The notes below the pieces were generated by a model that was given only the letters and a program-made list of their open reading frames with translations, was not told the DNA's origin and ran no database searches. Positions 1 to 8,422 of a DNA stretch of 64,000 nucleotides are shown here, one piece after another. The stretch is from positions 1 through 64,000 of the forward strand of contig CAVSKB010000024.1 in assembly GCA_963728295.1 (NCBI GenBank), given 5' to 3'. The translations under genes and the position numbers were made by a program. The DNA comes from DATJKD01 sp963728295 (GTDB lineage: Bacteria > Pseudomonadota > Gammaproteobacteria > Steroidobacterales > Steroidobacteraceae). Numbering within the stretch: the first letter of the stretch is position 1; each line of letters starts with the position of its first letter.

Positions 1-138
1 GGCTTAACAGCCTACCCCTCACTGTGTCACTTGAGTGACTCGCAGGGCGCCAGTCACCTATGTTCATGTGCCCCTTCTGGTTATAGCCATGCGCTTTAGC
101 GCTAGGTTCGCCGAGCACTTGCAGAGAGGGACGAAGTT

Positions 139-1012
139 ATGAGAAATCGTAAGCTTCGCCTAGTTCTGGAGTTCGCAAGCCTGCTGATCCAAGTGATCCA
201 GCTGGCGATCGTGCCTCGAACATGGCATTTAACTACGTCCACCGCCGCTACACATTCCATGCCTGCAACGTGGCTCAATAGATTCGAGCTGAAGGCTGGC
301 CGCTGGGTATACGTTCCCACGCCTGAGGCTCGGGCTTCGGGAGCTGAGATCAAGAGGCAGATTGAGAAGGAGTGGAGTCCGCCTGACTACTACTTACATC
401 TTCAGAAGGGTGGACACATTGCAGCCCTGCGCTCTCACATTGGCAACAACATCTTCCTCAAAGCAGACGTCCAGAATTTTTTCGGCAGCATCAATCGAAC
501 TCGTGTCACGCGATGCCTAAAGACGAAGTTCAGTTACGAGACCGCGCGTGAGTTTGCAACTGCCTCGACGGTAACGGACCGGGGAATACACGGAGCGCGC
601 TACCCTATGGCTTCGTGCAGTCGCAGCCGCTACGCGTCCCTTTGCCTTTCCGCGAGCGCGCTTGGACGGCTCTTGCGTCAAGTTCATGGCAAGCACGGCG
701 TAGGTAGTCAGCGTGTACGTGGACGACATCATTATCTCTTCTCGCGATGGAGCACGACTCAACCAGATTCATGCCAATGTAGTTGCCGCCGCCCATCGCT
801 CGCGGTTCGTGTTGAATCCGCTTAAAAGTACTGGGCCGTTACCGCAAATATCAGCGTTTAATATCCTCGTGAGCGAGGCTCAAATGAGCATTGAACCTGA
901 GCGCCTCGCGAAGTTCGCGAAGGCACTGGCATCCGGAGCTTCGACTCCGCGGAGACAGGCCATTCTGAATTACGTACGGTCAATATCGCCTGCGCAGATC
1001 GGCGACCTCTAA
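139..1012 (+). pseudogene. Reverse transcriptase, broken by several frameshifts
   Basis: The first reading frame (from the ATG at 139, preceded by a GAGAGGGA ribosome-binding site) carries an RT motif A, 'FLKADVQNFFGSINRTRVTR'. Near 600 the frame changes and reads 'LPYGFVQSQPL', which is RT motif B. It then returns to the first frame ('YASLCLSASALGRLLRQVHG') and at about 713 moves to a third frame that contains the catalytic 'YVDDIIIS' box and continues to the stop at 1012. The catalytic Asp of motif A and both Asp of motif C are therefore present but in different frames, so no active enzyme can be made from this copy. The upstream 'PDYYLHLQKGGHIAALRSHI' segment resembles stand-alone bacterial RTs of the kind found near defence genes, but I cannot assign the class. 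No retron ncRNA or DGR repeat pair was seen nearby. Confidence 0.8.
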
Positions 1013-1221
1013 GTCGACTTCCGCGCTCCTGTCACAATGTTGTCCGTTATCTCGCGGACTGTTGACAACGGTGGTGCGCAGGAAGCGTCAGCGGCCCCGC
1101 AGCCGCATGTTGAAACACCCTCGACCGAATCTGATACGTAAGCAATAGTCACCTCCTGCGGAACAAGACGGTGTCTTGCGTTTGACGGCACGCTCCGTCG
1201 CCAGCGAAAGGATGGTCCAAA

Positions 1222-1605
1222 ATGCACAAGAGCAAGCTCTCAACGGTGGTCATCGACTGTCAGACGAACGATCTGACCGAAGCGACGCGCTTCTGGAGTG
1301 CGGCGCTCGGGCGCAAGGTTGATACGTCCGAAAGGCCTGCGACAAATAGGTATGTCAAGCTCGGCAGCGGCAACGAAGAGCTGATCGTGTTAACCCAGAA
1401 AGTGCCGCATCCGAGCCGTGTTCACCTGGATATCGAAACGGACGACATCGAGGCGGAAGTGAAGCGGCTTGAAGCGCTCGGTGCCCGGCGCATCGAGAAT
1501 ATCGAGACGTGGTGGGTCATTGAAGCGCCAACTGGCCACCGCTTTTGCGTCATCCGTCCTCAGCGCGGCGGTAAGGTGCCTGATGATGCAAATCAATGGG
1601 AGTGA
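1222..1605 (+). CDS. VOC/glyoxalase-like domain protein
   Basis: A 127-residue single-domain protein of the vicinal oxygen chelate superfamily, which includes glyoxalases, dioxygenases and antibiotic-binding proteins. The N-terminal half shows the usual beta-alpha-beta start ('VVIDCQTNDLTEATRFWSAA'). The second half has the matching 'VHLDIETDDIEAEVKRLEAL' module, and the tail 'APTGHRFCVIRP' is the usual closing strand. Length is typical for the family. No signal peptide, so cytoplasmic. The substrate cannot be read from sequence. The gene stands alone between the broken RT and a minus-strand hypothetical gene. Confidence 0.85.
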   Translation: MHKSKLSTVVIDCQTNDLTEATRFWSAALGRKVDTSERPATNRYVKLGSGNEELIVLTQKVPHPSRVHLDIETDDIEAEVKRLEALGARRIENIETWWVIEAPTGHRFCVIRPQRGGKVPDDANQWE

Positions 1606-1743
1606 AGCCGAGCTTGGGAACAGGCGGCGAATTCGTCGGACGCCCTATGGGCGTCGGTGAGTGCCGGGTGACCTGATTGCCGCCACCGGCAGCGACGCCA
1701 CTGTGGGCGTGCGGGCGGCGAAGGACTGTCGTTCGATTCGCGA

Positions 1744-2106
1744 CTAGTGGATCGTATCCGCTTCGAACTCGATCGGGACTTGCAACTCCACTTCGACGAC
1801 TTTGTTGGCCATCTCCGCTAGGGAGACGCCGCCAATCATATGCACTGCACGCAGAACGTAGGTCTCTATGTGCGGCTCGATGACCTGCGCAGGAATTCCG
1901 ACATCGATCGGTGCGCAGCGAACTTTGAGACGCCCCGCTAAACCTAGCTCCCCCGCGTCGACTTGCTCCACTAGCGCGAGTTGTTCGCCTGACTGCTGCT
2001 GGCCGACCTGGACCGTGAAGCGAACCACCACGTCGCCAGAGTTGGAGGGACAAAGCCGGAACTCGGCTCCGCTGACGCTTAGCAGGGATAGAATGCCGCG
2101 CTTCAT
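1744..2106 (-). CDS. Hypothetical protein, 120 aa
   Basis: An open frame starting MKRGILSLLSV with protein-like composition and a strand-rich C-terminal half ('ANKVVEVELQVPIEFEADTI'). No family recognised, no signal peptide and only a weak ribosome-binding site. It has no operon partner. The opposite strand also has an open frame but of poorer composition, so the minus strand is preferred. It could still be a chance frame. Confidence 0.45.
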   Translation of the reverse strand: MKRGILSLLSVSGAEFRLCPSNSGDVVVRFTVQVGQQQSGEQLALVEQVDAGELGLAGRLKVRCAPIDVGIPAQVIEPHIETYVLRAVHMIGGVSLAEMANKVVEVELQVPIEFEADTIH

Positions 2107-2649
2107 GCCACAACCTTATCCTAGTTTGGAAACTTCTGGGTCATCCCGTCAATGCACTCGGTAATGGTCTGACGCTACGCCGGGAGGACGTTGCTACGGT
2201 CGTCGCATGAACCGCGGCCGTCTCCGGCTATCGCAACGCGGACTCCGCCCGCCAGCTTGAGCGCCGGTCGCTTGCAGCGCATTGCATCGCGAACGACAAG
2301 TGGAAAAAAGCATAACGGACCGGACGGGCCGGCGGCGCCTCGCCGGCCTTGCGTCCCAATCTGGTTAGGTCATCAGCTCCGCACGCAACCGATCCCGGTG
2401 GGCCAAGTGCGTCGCGTGGATTCCCTGGAACTCGAGGAGCAGAGCGGAGGCCCTCGGTGGTGTCGTGACCGCCCCGCGCCGGACTCGAAGGACTCGAGTC
2501 GCATCGTGGCTGCGTGAATTGGGATGCGAAGCCCGCGGACTGTCGTCCAGTGCTTCTCGGGGCGTCGCTGAACGCCCGCGAGCTCAGTGCGTCAGGCCAA
2601 GACGACGCTTCAACCTTGACCGGGTGCTTCCGCGCCTGTGTAATAGTGC
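2107..2649. other. No gene recognised
   Basis: About 540 bases upstream of the riboswitch. Several GC-driven open frames exist on both strands, all rich in Arg, Ser and Pro without recognisable motifs. I see no RNA gene or mobile-element end here. It presumably contains the promoter for the riboswitch transcript near its right edge. Confidence 0.5.
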
Positions 2650-2800
2650 TGCCTCTCAAGGGGAGTAGCCGGAGCATCCCGCTCCTGCAGTGTCGTCAGC
2701 ACGGACATTGGGTCAGCGGCGTCTGATCTTATAGCCCGGCACTGCGGTTCGCGCCACGCGCGCATGGCAAGACCGGAAGGGCATCGGCAGGCCAACCGGC
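2650..2800 (+). promoter_or_regulatory. yybP-ykoY manganese riboswitch
   Basis: The leader of the TerC-family gene contains both signature loops of the yybP-ykoY (Mn2+) aptamer: 'CTCAAGGGGAGTAGCC' at about 2655-2670 and 'GGCAAGACCGGAAGGGC' at about 2766-2782. They are separated by a variable stem-forming insert, as in the Alx and MntP leaders of enterobacteria. The family is known to bind Mn2+ and to raise expression of manganese exporters, which fits the gene 50 bases downstream. The exact 5' and 3' limits are approximate; I could not fold the whole element. Confidence 0.85.
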
Positions 2801-2849
2801 TGTCATCGTCCAACCCCGCCGTTGCGCCGCCGGCACGAGAGGTCTTGCG

Positions 2850-3863
2850 ATGTCATCCGTCGGCAATCCGCTGCTATGGGCGCTCTTTGCGGCCTTTGTG
2901 CTGGTCGCTCTGCTCGTCGACTTCTTGGCGCTGAACAAGCAAGGCGCTCACAAAGTGTCGCTGCGTGAAGCGGCGATCTGGTCGCTGACGTGGGTTGTTG
3001 TCAGCGCCGTCTTCGTCAGCTGGATGTGGTGGTTTCTCGGCGGCGCCGGTGATGATCCAGCCCGTAAGGCGCTGGCCGCAAACAAGGCGCTCGAGTTCAT
3101 CACCGGCTACACGGTGGAGAAGGCGCTCGCTGTCGACAACATCTTCGTCTTTCTGACGCTCTTCACGTACTTCGCCGTGCCTGCCGAGTTTCAGAAGCGT
3201 GTACTCATGATCGGCATACTCGGCGCGCTGCTGTTGCGCGCAGTCATGATCCTTATAGGGGCCTGGGCTATCAGCCGCTTCCATTGGACCCTGTATTTGT
3301 TCGGCGCATTCCTGCTGTTCACCGGCATCCGCATGTGGCGGGCTGCAGGAGAGGCGCCGGACTTGGAATCTAACCCCGCGCTCCGCTGGGTCCAGCGCCG
3401 GATGAAGGTCGTCAAGTATTACGACGGCGAGAGGCTGTTCACGACCGTCGACGGCACGAGGATGGCGACCCCGCTTGCTGTCGTGATACTGCTCATCGGT
3501 GTAATCGACGTCGTCTTTGCCGTGGATTCCATTCCGGCCATCTTCGCAATCACGACCGACCCTTTCATTGTGCTCACGTCGAACGTGTTCGCCATCCTGG
3601 GACTACGTGCGATGTACTTTCTTCTGGCTGGCATCCACGAGCGCTTCCATCTACTCTCTTATGGCCTCGCCATCGTGCTGGTTTTGATCGGCGCCAAGAT
3701 GCTGCTCGCCGACATTTACAAGATGCCGGTATCGTGGTCACTCATGATGACGGTCGGCGTCCTCGCGTTCACGATGCTGTTGTCGATCCTCATCCCGACC
3801 CGTCGCGCGGGTCACGGCGCGTATCCGTTCGCCGCAAGGAAGCCGAAGCGGGAAGGACGATGA
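2850..3863 (+). CDS. TerC/Alx family membrane protein, probable Mn2+ exporter
   Basis: A 337-residue polytopic membrane protein with about nine hydrophobic segments. It has the TerC-family acidic motifs 'EKALAVDNIFVF' in the first half and 'VVFAVDSIPAIFAI' in the second, in which conserved Asp residues lie inside membrane helices. Members of the Alx branch export manganese. The upstream Mn2+ riboswitch supports that role here rather than tellurite resistance. The ATG at 2850 is preceded by GAGAGG at 2837-2842 with a seven-base spacer. The C-terminal tail is short, basic and cytoplasmic. The gene is transcribed alone. Confidence 0.93.
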   Translation: MSSVGNPLLWALFAAFVLVALLVDFLALNKQGAHKVSLREAAIWSLTWVVVSAVFVSWMWWFLGGAGDDPARKALAANKALEFITGYTVEKALAVDNIFVFLTLFTYFAVPAEFQKRVLMIGILGALLLRAVMILIGAWAISRFHWTLYLFGAFLLFTGIRMWRAAGEAPDLESNPALRWVQRRMKVVKYYDGERLFTTVDGTRMATPLAVVILLIGVIDVVFAVDSIPAIFAITTDPFIVLTSNVFAILGLRAMYFLLAGIHERFHLLSYGLAIVLVLIGAKMLLADIYKMPVSWSLMMTVGVLAFTMLLSILIPTRRAGHGAYPFAARKPKREGR

Positions 3864-4092
3864 CGATACGACACGATCTTGCTACTCGTACGACCGGCCG
3901 GAGTCCTGCCGCGCCAGCGGACGATGCACGGCGTGCAGATGTTGCCGATCTCGCCGCGCCACGGTCCGCTATCGCCGATCGTCCAGCAGGGAGTGACCGT
4001 GGTCGGTAGCGCGGACTCGAACCAGAAGAGTGGAAGCCGCTGAAGATGATTGCCGCTGGCGTCACGAAATTCGCGTGAAAAGAGGCAATCGG

Positions 4093-4341
4093 GGCATTCC
4101 GAGTGATCCAGCTGGCCACCGCCCCGAAGCGGTCTATTTCTGCGATCCATCGAGTCCCTGGCAGCGAGGGAGCAACGAGAACATAAATGGGCTGCTGCGC
4201 CAGTACTATCCGAAGGGCACGGACTTGTCTGCCGTCAGCCAGGTCCAGTTAGATACCGTGGCTCGAAAACTAAATACACGACCCCCAGAAACCCTTCACT
4301 GGAAGACACCGGCCCATATGCTTGGTGCCAGTGTTCGTTGA
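4093..4341 (+). mobile_element. IS30-family transposase remnant (C-terminal part)
   Basis: The frame reads 'VYFCDPSSPWQRGSNENING' followed by 'LLRQYYPKGTDLS', 'LDTVARKLNTRP' and 'LHWKTPAHMLG', the last part of the DDE integrase core and tail of IS30 transposases. The N-terminal helix-turn-helix and the first two catalytic acidic residues are absent, so this is a dead fragment. The 230 bases between terC and this point match nothing I recognise. No inverted-repeat pair could be identified. Confidence 0.85.
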
Positions 4342-4585
4342 TCCACTGAGGCCGCTTTACCTATGTACCCGGAATGAACTGTTACCCTCTCGCCCGGAAG
4401 GGCAAAAACAGTTGCGTGCGGACATCGCGTGCACATGCCGCTACTGAGTCACCACTGAGTCACCACAATCCAGTGTAACGGGCGGTCAGGACCTACTTCA
4501 ACAGACGAATTCTGGTCCTCGCGCGCGCGTACGGCCGTCGCGCGACCCGTAGTAGGGCTTCGGGTTCTCAAGTAGGATCGCCGCA
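4342..4585. other. Intergenic, short direct repeat
   Basis: Follows the IS30 remnant. Contains an 11-base tandem direct repeat (ACTGAGTCACC twice, about 4443-4465). No gene seen. It may include the outer end of the IS30 element. Confidence 0.4.
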
Positions 4586-4681
4586 ATGCGTGACAGGGCT
4601 GATGCTCGTCTTTGGGCCATCATTCTAGTTTTAGCCGCGATCGTCGCGGCTGCCCTCGTGCTGGACTGGCTGATGACCTGA
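4586..4681 (+). CDS. Possible 31-aa single-pass membrane protein
   Basis: An ATG preceded by AGGA at 4574-4577 opens a 31-codon frame, MRDRADARLW followed by a strongly hydrophobic stretch 'AIILVLAAIVAAALVLDWLM'. A charged N-terminus plus one transmembrane helix is typical of bacterial small membrane proteins. There is no homology evidence and the coding bias of such a short frame is weak. Confidence 0.35.
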   Translation: MRDRADARLWAIILVLAAIVAAALVLDWLMT

Positions 4682-4775
4682 GGGGTATCAGCCTATGGGT
4701 CGCAGCCTCTATGTTCTGTCGTCGGAGTTCGCACAGCTCGGCGAGGACGTCTAGCCTCTGCTCGACGGGAGCGGC

Positions 4776-6605
4776 TCAAATCGGATAGGCGCGAGCGAGC
4801 TGGAACGAGAATGCGGCGATCATCATCAGCACCAGCGGACCGCCGACCCGGACATAGTCGCGAAAGACGTAGCCACCGGGCTGCATGATCAGCATGTTGG
4901 TCTGATAGCCCATGGGCGTCGCGAAGGACAGATTGCAGCCCACGATCGTTGCCAGGATGAAGGGCTCGGGCGGCGCGCCGATCTGGTGCGCGATCGCGAG
5001 CGCCACGGGCGTGCCGATCGCCGCCGCGGCGTTGTTCGACACGAAGTTGGTCAGCAGACCCAGGAAGATCATCACGGCTGCGAGCACGAGCTGCGGTGTC
5101 AGCCCTCCAGCCAGGGCCATGAAGGCGCCACCGAGCATCTCGGCGCCACCGGTGAGGGTCAGTGCCCGGCCGAGCGCAATGCTCGCGACGACCACGAGCA
5201 CGACCTCGGCGCTGATGCCGCGGCCGAGACCCTCGAAACGCAGGCAGCCGGTGACAATCAGCGCCAGCACGCCGAGCAGCGAGGAGATCGCGATCGGCAG
5301 AACCTTGAATCCCGCAAGCGCGACGACGGCGGCCATGATCAGCACGGCAAGCGGCGCCTTGGCGGTATGCGGCAGGTCGAGCGTGCCGTCGAGCACCAGG
5401 ACGCCCGCCTCCTTCTTGAGCGCCGCGATCCGCGCCGGCGGGCCCTGCAACAGCAGCACGTCGCCGGATCGCAGCACGCGATCGGGGATCTCCCCCTCCA
5501 GGGAGGACTCGTCCGCGGGCCGGTACATGGCCAGGATCACCACGCCGAACCGGTCGGCGAACCGGGCGTCCTTCAACCGGCGGTGATGCAGCGGCGATTC
5601 CTCGGTGACTACGACCTCGACCAGCTGCTGCTCGGGCGCCCGATACGGAGCGTGCTCCGGGGGCAGATCACCGACGCGCTTCGCATCGTACAGCGTGGCC
5701 CCGAGCGAGCGCTCGTAGTCCTTGAGATACGCGGAGCTGTCGCTGACGAACAGCCGATCGCCCTCGACGATCTCAAGATCGTCTGCCGGGGCAAGCGTCA
5801 CTTGGGCGCGCAGCACCCGCTGCACGATCATCAGGTTGCCCGTCATTCGCCGGATACTGTGCAGAGTCCGGCCGCGGGCAGCGCTCTCGGGACCCACGTA
5901 GAGCACCGCATCGAACCGCCTAGGAGCAAGATCCGCGAGCGCCCCGCTGCGCTGGCGCAGCAGCCGCGGGGCGATCAGCCAGAGATACAGTAGCGCGATA
6001 ACCGCCGGCCCCACCACGAGCCGCGTGAACTCGAACAGGCCGATCGGCCGCACGCCTAGATCGTTCGCAATCGACACGATCAGCAGGTTGGTGGAGGTGC
6101 CGATTGTGGTCGCCATCCCGCCAATGATCACCGCGAAGTTCATCGGCATCAGCATCCTCGACGCCGAGCCGCCCGCCCGCAGCGCCAGTCCGATCACGAC
6201 CGGCATCAGGATCACGACCACCGGCGTGTCGTTGATGATCATGCTGAGACACATCGCGAGCGCGAGCAGCGCGAGCATGGCAACGGCGTGGTTGAACGCC
6301 CACAGCCGCGCGAGCAGCCGCGCGACCGGCTCGAGCGCGCCGGTGACCATCAGCGCCCGGCCGAGGATCATCAGGCTGCAGATCGCGACCAGGGCCTCGT
6401 GCCCGAACGCCGAGAAGATCTGCGCGACGCCGATCGAGCCCTGCGGGCCCGAATACGGGAAGAGGTAGAAGCCGAGCGCGAGCGCCGCGACCACGAACAG
6501 GCTGGTAACGGGGATCGGGATGCGCTCGCGGGTGAACAGGAAGAATGCCAGCAGAGTGAACGCGATGATCCCCCAGGCGTGCATGTTTCCAGTGACAGTC
6601 GACAC
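4776..6605 (-). CDS. SLC13/DASS-type permease with central TrkA-C domains
   Basis: A membrane protein of about 609 residues in the divalent anion:sodium symporter style. There is an N-terminal block of hydrophobic helices with 'IINDTPVVVILMPVVIGLAL' and 'TIGTSTNLLIVSI', then a soluble central region (about residues 210-400) with two TrkA-C-like segments. The C-terminal helix block has 'TNFVSNNAAAAIGTPVALAI' and 'FATPMGYQTNMLIM'. The duplicated Asn/Thr-rich re-entrant motifs are the expected ion and substrate sites. Family members move sulfate or dicarboxylates; the substrate is not clear here. The frame opens with a GTG; the ATG at 6584 (MHAWGII) has a GGAA just upstream and may be the real start. 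Confidence 0.9.
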   Translation of the reverse strand: MSTVTGNMHAWGIIAFTLLAFFLFTRERIPIPVTSLFVVAALALGFYLFPYSGPQGSIGVAQIFSAFGHEALVAICSLMILGRALMVTGALEPVARLLARLWAFNHAVAMLALLALAMCLSMIINDTPVVVILMPVVIGLALRAGGSASRMLMPMNFAVIIGGMATTIGTSTNLLIVSIANDLGVRPIGLFEFTRLVVGPAVIALLYLWLIAPRLLRQRSGALADLAPRRFDAVLYVGPESAARGRTLHSIRRMTGNLMIVQRVLRAQVTLAPADDLEIVEGDRLFVSDSSAYLKDYERSLGATLYDAKRVGDLPPEHAPYRAPEQQLVEVVVTEESPLHHRRLKDARFADRFGVVILAMYRPADESSLEGEIPDRVLRSGDVLLLQGPPARIAALKKEAGVLVLDGTLDLPHTAKAPLAVLIMAAVVALAGFKVLPIAISSLLGVLALIVTGCLRFEGLGRGISAEVVLVVVASIALGRALTLTGGAEMLGGAFMALAGGLTPQLVLAAVMIFLGLLTNFVSNNAAAAIGTPVALAIAHQIGAPPEPFILATIVGCNLSFATPMGYQTNMLIMQPGGYVFRDYVRVGGPLVLMMIAAFSFQLARAYPI

Positions 6606-6919
6606 AGGCTAAAGAATACAGCCAAACACAAGGCTCGCTTGCGCGCGCTGTCGCGTAGCGCGAGACGCGCTTTCTTCTTGTCCTCCTGCTGCTCTGTCTT
6701 GCCGCCTCGTGAGGACGAGCGCGGCATCGCGGTCCTGCGCGCGCACGCAGGCAGCTTCATACGACGATGGTGCTGCTCGGGACGCTGAATACTGCTCGCT
6801 GCTGCGTTCGGCGCGGTCGGCGAGGCAGCGCGACAGAAGGGGCGCGCTGGCGATTCCAGCCAAGAACTACGCTTCCAGAGCCTCCAGGAGCGTCAGCCGA
6901 GCGCGGTCTTGACTCAAGC
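6606..6919. other. No gene recognised
   Basis: About 310 bases between two minus-strand genes. Open frames are present on both strands but have an Arg/Ser-biased composition and no motifs. It should contain the promoter of the SLC13 gene. No terminator-like hairpin stands out. Confidence 0.4.
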
Positions 6920-8236
6920 TCAAACCTCGGGCTCGCGCACCAGCGGTCGGACACGAACACTGTCGACGCGCGGCCCCGTCACCGACATGACTTCGATCTC
7001 GAATCCCGGGAACGGCACGATCTCACCGGCTGCCGGAATCCGTCCAAGCTGCTCGATCAGCAGTCCCGCGACGCTGTTCGCCTCGACCACCGGCACCGGC
7101 CGGCCGAGCGCGTCCTCGAGACTGAAGAGCGAGAGGCTTCCAGGTCCGGTCAGGCTGCCGTCGTCGCCGCGGGTCCAGCGCGGCTCGGCCTTGGTGAACT
7201 CGTCCTGCACAGGACCCAGGAGCGCCTCGATCACGAGCTCGAAGGTGACGAACCCGATTTCGTTGTCGAGTCGATCCGTGACAATCGCGAGATGCGGCGC
7301 ACCCTTGCGGAACTGCGCGATCAGCTCCGACAGCGAGGCTTCCTGGTCGATGCGCGGCAGCATTCGCAGGTACGGCTGGAGGTCCTTGATGTCGCGCAGC
7401 CGCTCATCGCGAGAATGCAGGTCCTTGATGTGCAGCAGCCCGACGAAGCGGCCGGTCTCGGGATCGCGCACCGGATAGCGCGTATAGCGGCTGGTGCGCA
7501 CCTCGGCCAGCACCTCTTCGATCGGCTGCCCCACGCTGATCCAGACCAGGTCCGCGAGCGGCCGCATGACGTCTCCCACCAGGAGCTCACCCAGCTCGAG
7601 ACCGTGGACCAGGAACCGCGCTTCGACCGGGCCGAGCTCGCCGTGGTGGTGGCTTGCGAGCAGGATGGTGCGCAGCTCCTCGGCGGAGTGCACGGTATCG
7701 CCCTCAGTGGCGAGCTCGACACCCATGCGGCGGACAATCGCGTTAGCCGTACCGTTCAACACATAGATGAACGGATACATCAGCCAGTGGAACAGATACA
7801 GCGGCAACGCCGTGCGCAGCGACACGGTCTCCGCCTTGCGAATCGCAAGCGACTTCGGCGCGAGCTCCCCCAGCACGATGTGCAGAAAAGAGATGAACGC
7901 AAAAGCGACGGCGAAGGCGATGCTGTGCATGATCTCCGGGTCCTCGATGCCCAGCATCCTTAGCGCCGGCGCAAGCAGCCGTGCAAACGCCGGTTCGCCG
8001 ATCCATCCGAGGCCGAGCGAGGCGAGGGTGATGCCGAGCTGGCAAGCGGAGAGGTAGGCGTCGAGGTTGGTGCGCACCTTGAGCAGCACGCGACCGCGCA
8101 GGCCGCGTTCGCGTGCGAGCTCGTCCGCCTGCGTCAATCGCAGCTTCACGATCGCGAACTCCGCCGCAACGAAGAAACCGTTGAGGAGGACCAGCAGGAA
8201 TCCGGCGGCGGCGAGAAGCAGGCTTGTGGTCGTCAT
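6920..8236 (-). CDS. CorC/HlyC-family (CNNM) transporter
   Basis: About 438 residues with the standard architecture. An N-terminal CNNM/DUF21 membrane domain includes 'LLNGFFVAAEFAIVKLRLTQ' and 'LHIVLGELAPKSLAI'. Two CBS domains follow in the middle ('VMRPLADLVWISVGQPIEEV', 'RYPVRDPETGRFVGLLHIKD'). The C-terminal transporter-associated domain has 'TVAGLLIEQLGRIPAAGEIV'-like residues. Homologues act in Mg2+/Co2+ efflux or ion homeostasis at the inner membrane. The ATG at 8236 (MTTTSLLLAA) is preferred over the one at 8263 because the extra nine residues are not membrane-like. Monocistronic by position. Confidence 0.92.
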   Translation of the reverse strand: MTTTSLLLAAAGFLLVLLNGFFVAAEFAIVKLRLTQADELARERGLRGRVLLKVRTNLDAYLSACQLGITLASLGLGWIGEPAFARLLAPALRMLGIEDPEIMHSIAFAVAFAFISFLHIVLGELAPKSLAIRKAETVSLRTALPLYLFHWLMYPFIYVLNGTANAIVRRMGVELATEGDTVHSAEELRTILLASHHHGELGPVEARFLVHGLELGELLVGDVMRPLADLVWISVGQPIEEVLAEVRTSRYTRYPVRDPETGRFVGLLHIKDLHSRDERLRDIKDLQPYLRMLPRIDQEASLSELIAQFRKGAPHLAIVTDRLDNEIGFVTFELVIEALLGPVQDEFTKAEPRWTRGDDGSLTGPGSLSLFSLEDALGRPVPVVEANSVAGLLIEQLGRIPAAGEIVPFPGFEIEVMSVTGPRVDSVRVRPLVREPEV

Positions 8237-8422
8237 CCGTGTAGGCGGTCCGGCGGCAATCACTCGCCGGGCAGCGAAGGTTGCACAGTATCGCCCGAGC
8301 AGCGACCCAGCCGGTTGAAGTAATGCCGCGCGTGATGTCTAATCGTCCTAGGGTGTCCGCACTGCGCACCGCAGTGCGACAGGATAACGTTGGTCGGGCC
8401 GCCAGCAGGGAGCTGTGCGGCC

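Noticed and set aside
2228..2677. 149-residue minus-strand frame before the riboswitch
   Set aside because: Overlaps the riboswitch, has Ser/Arg/Pro-biased composition and no recognisable domain.
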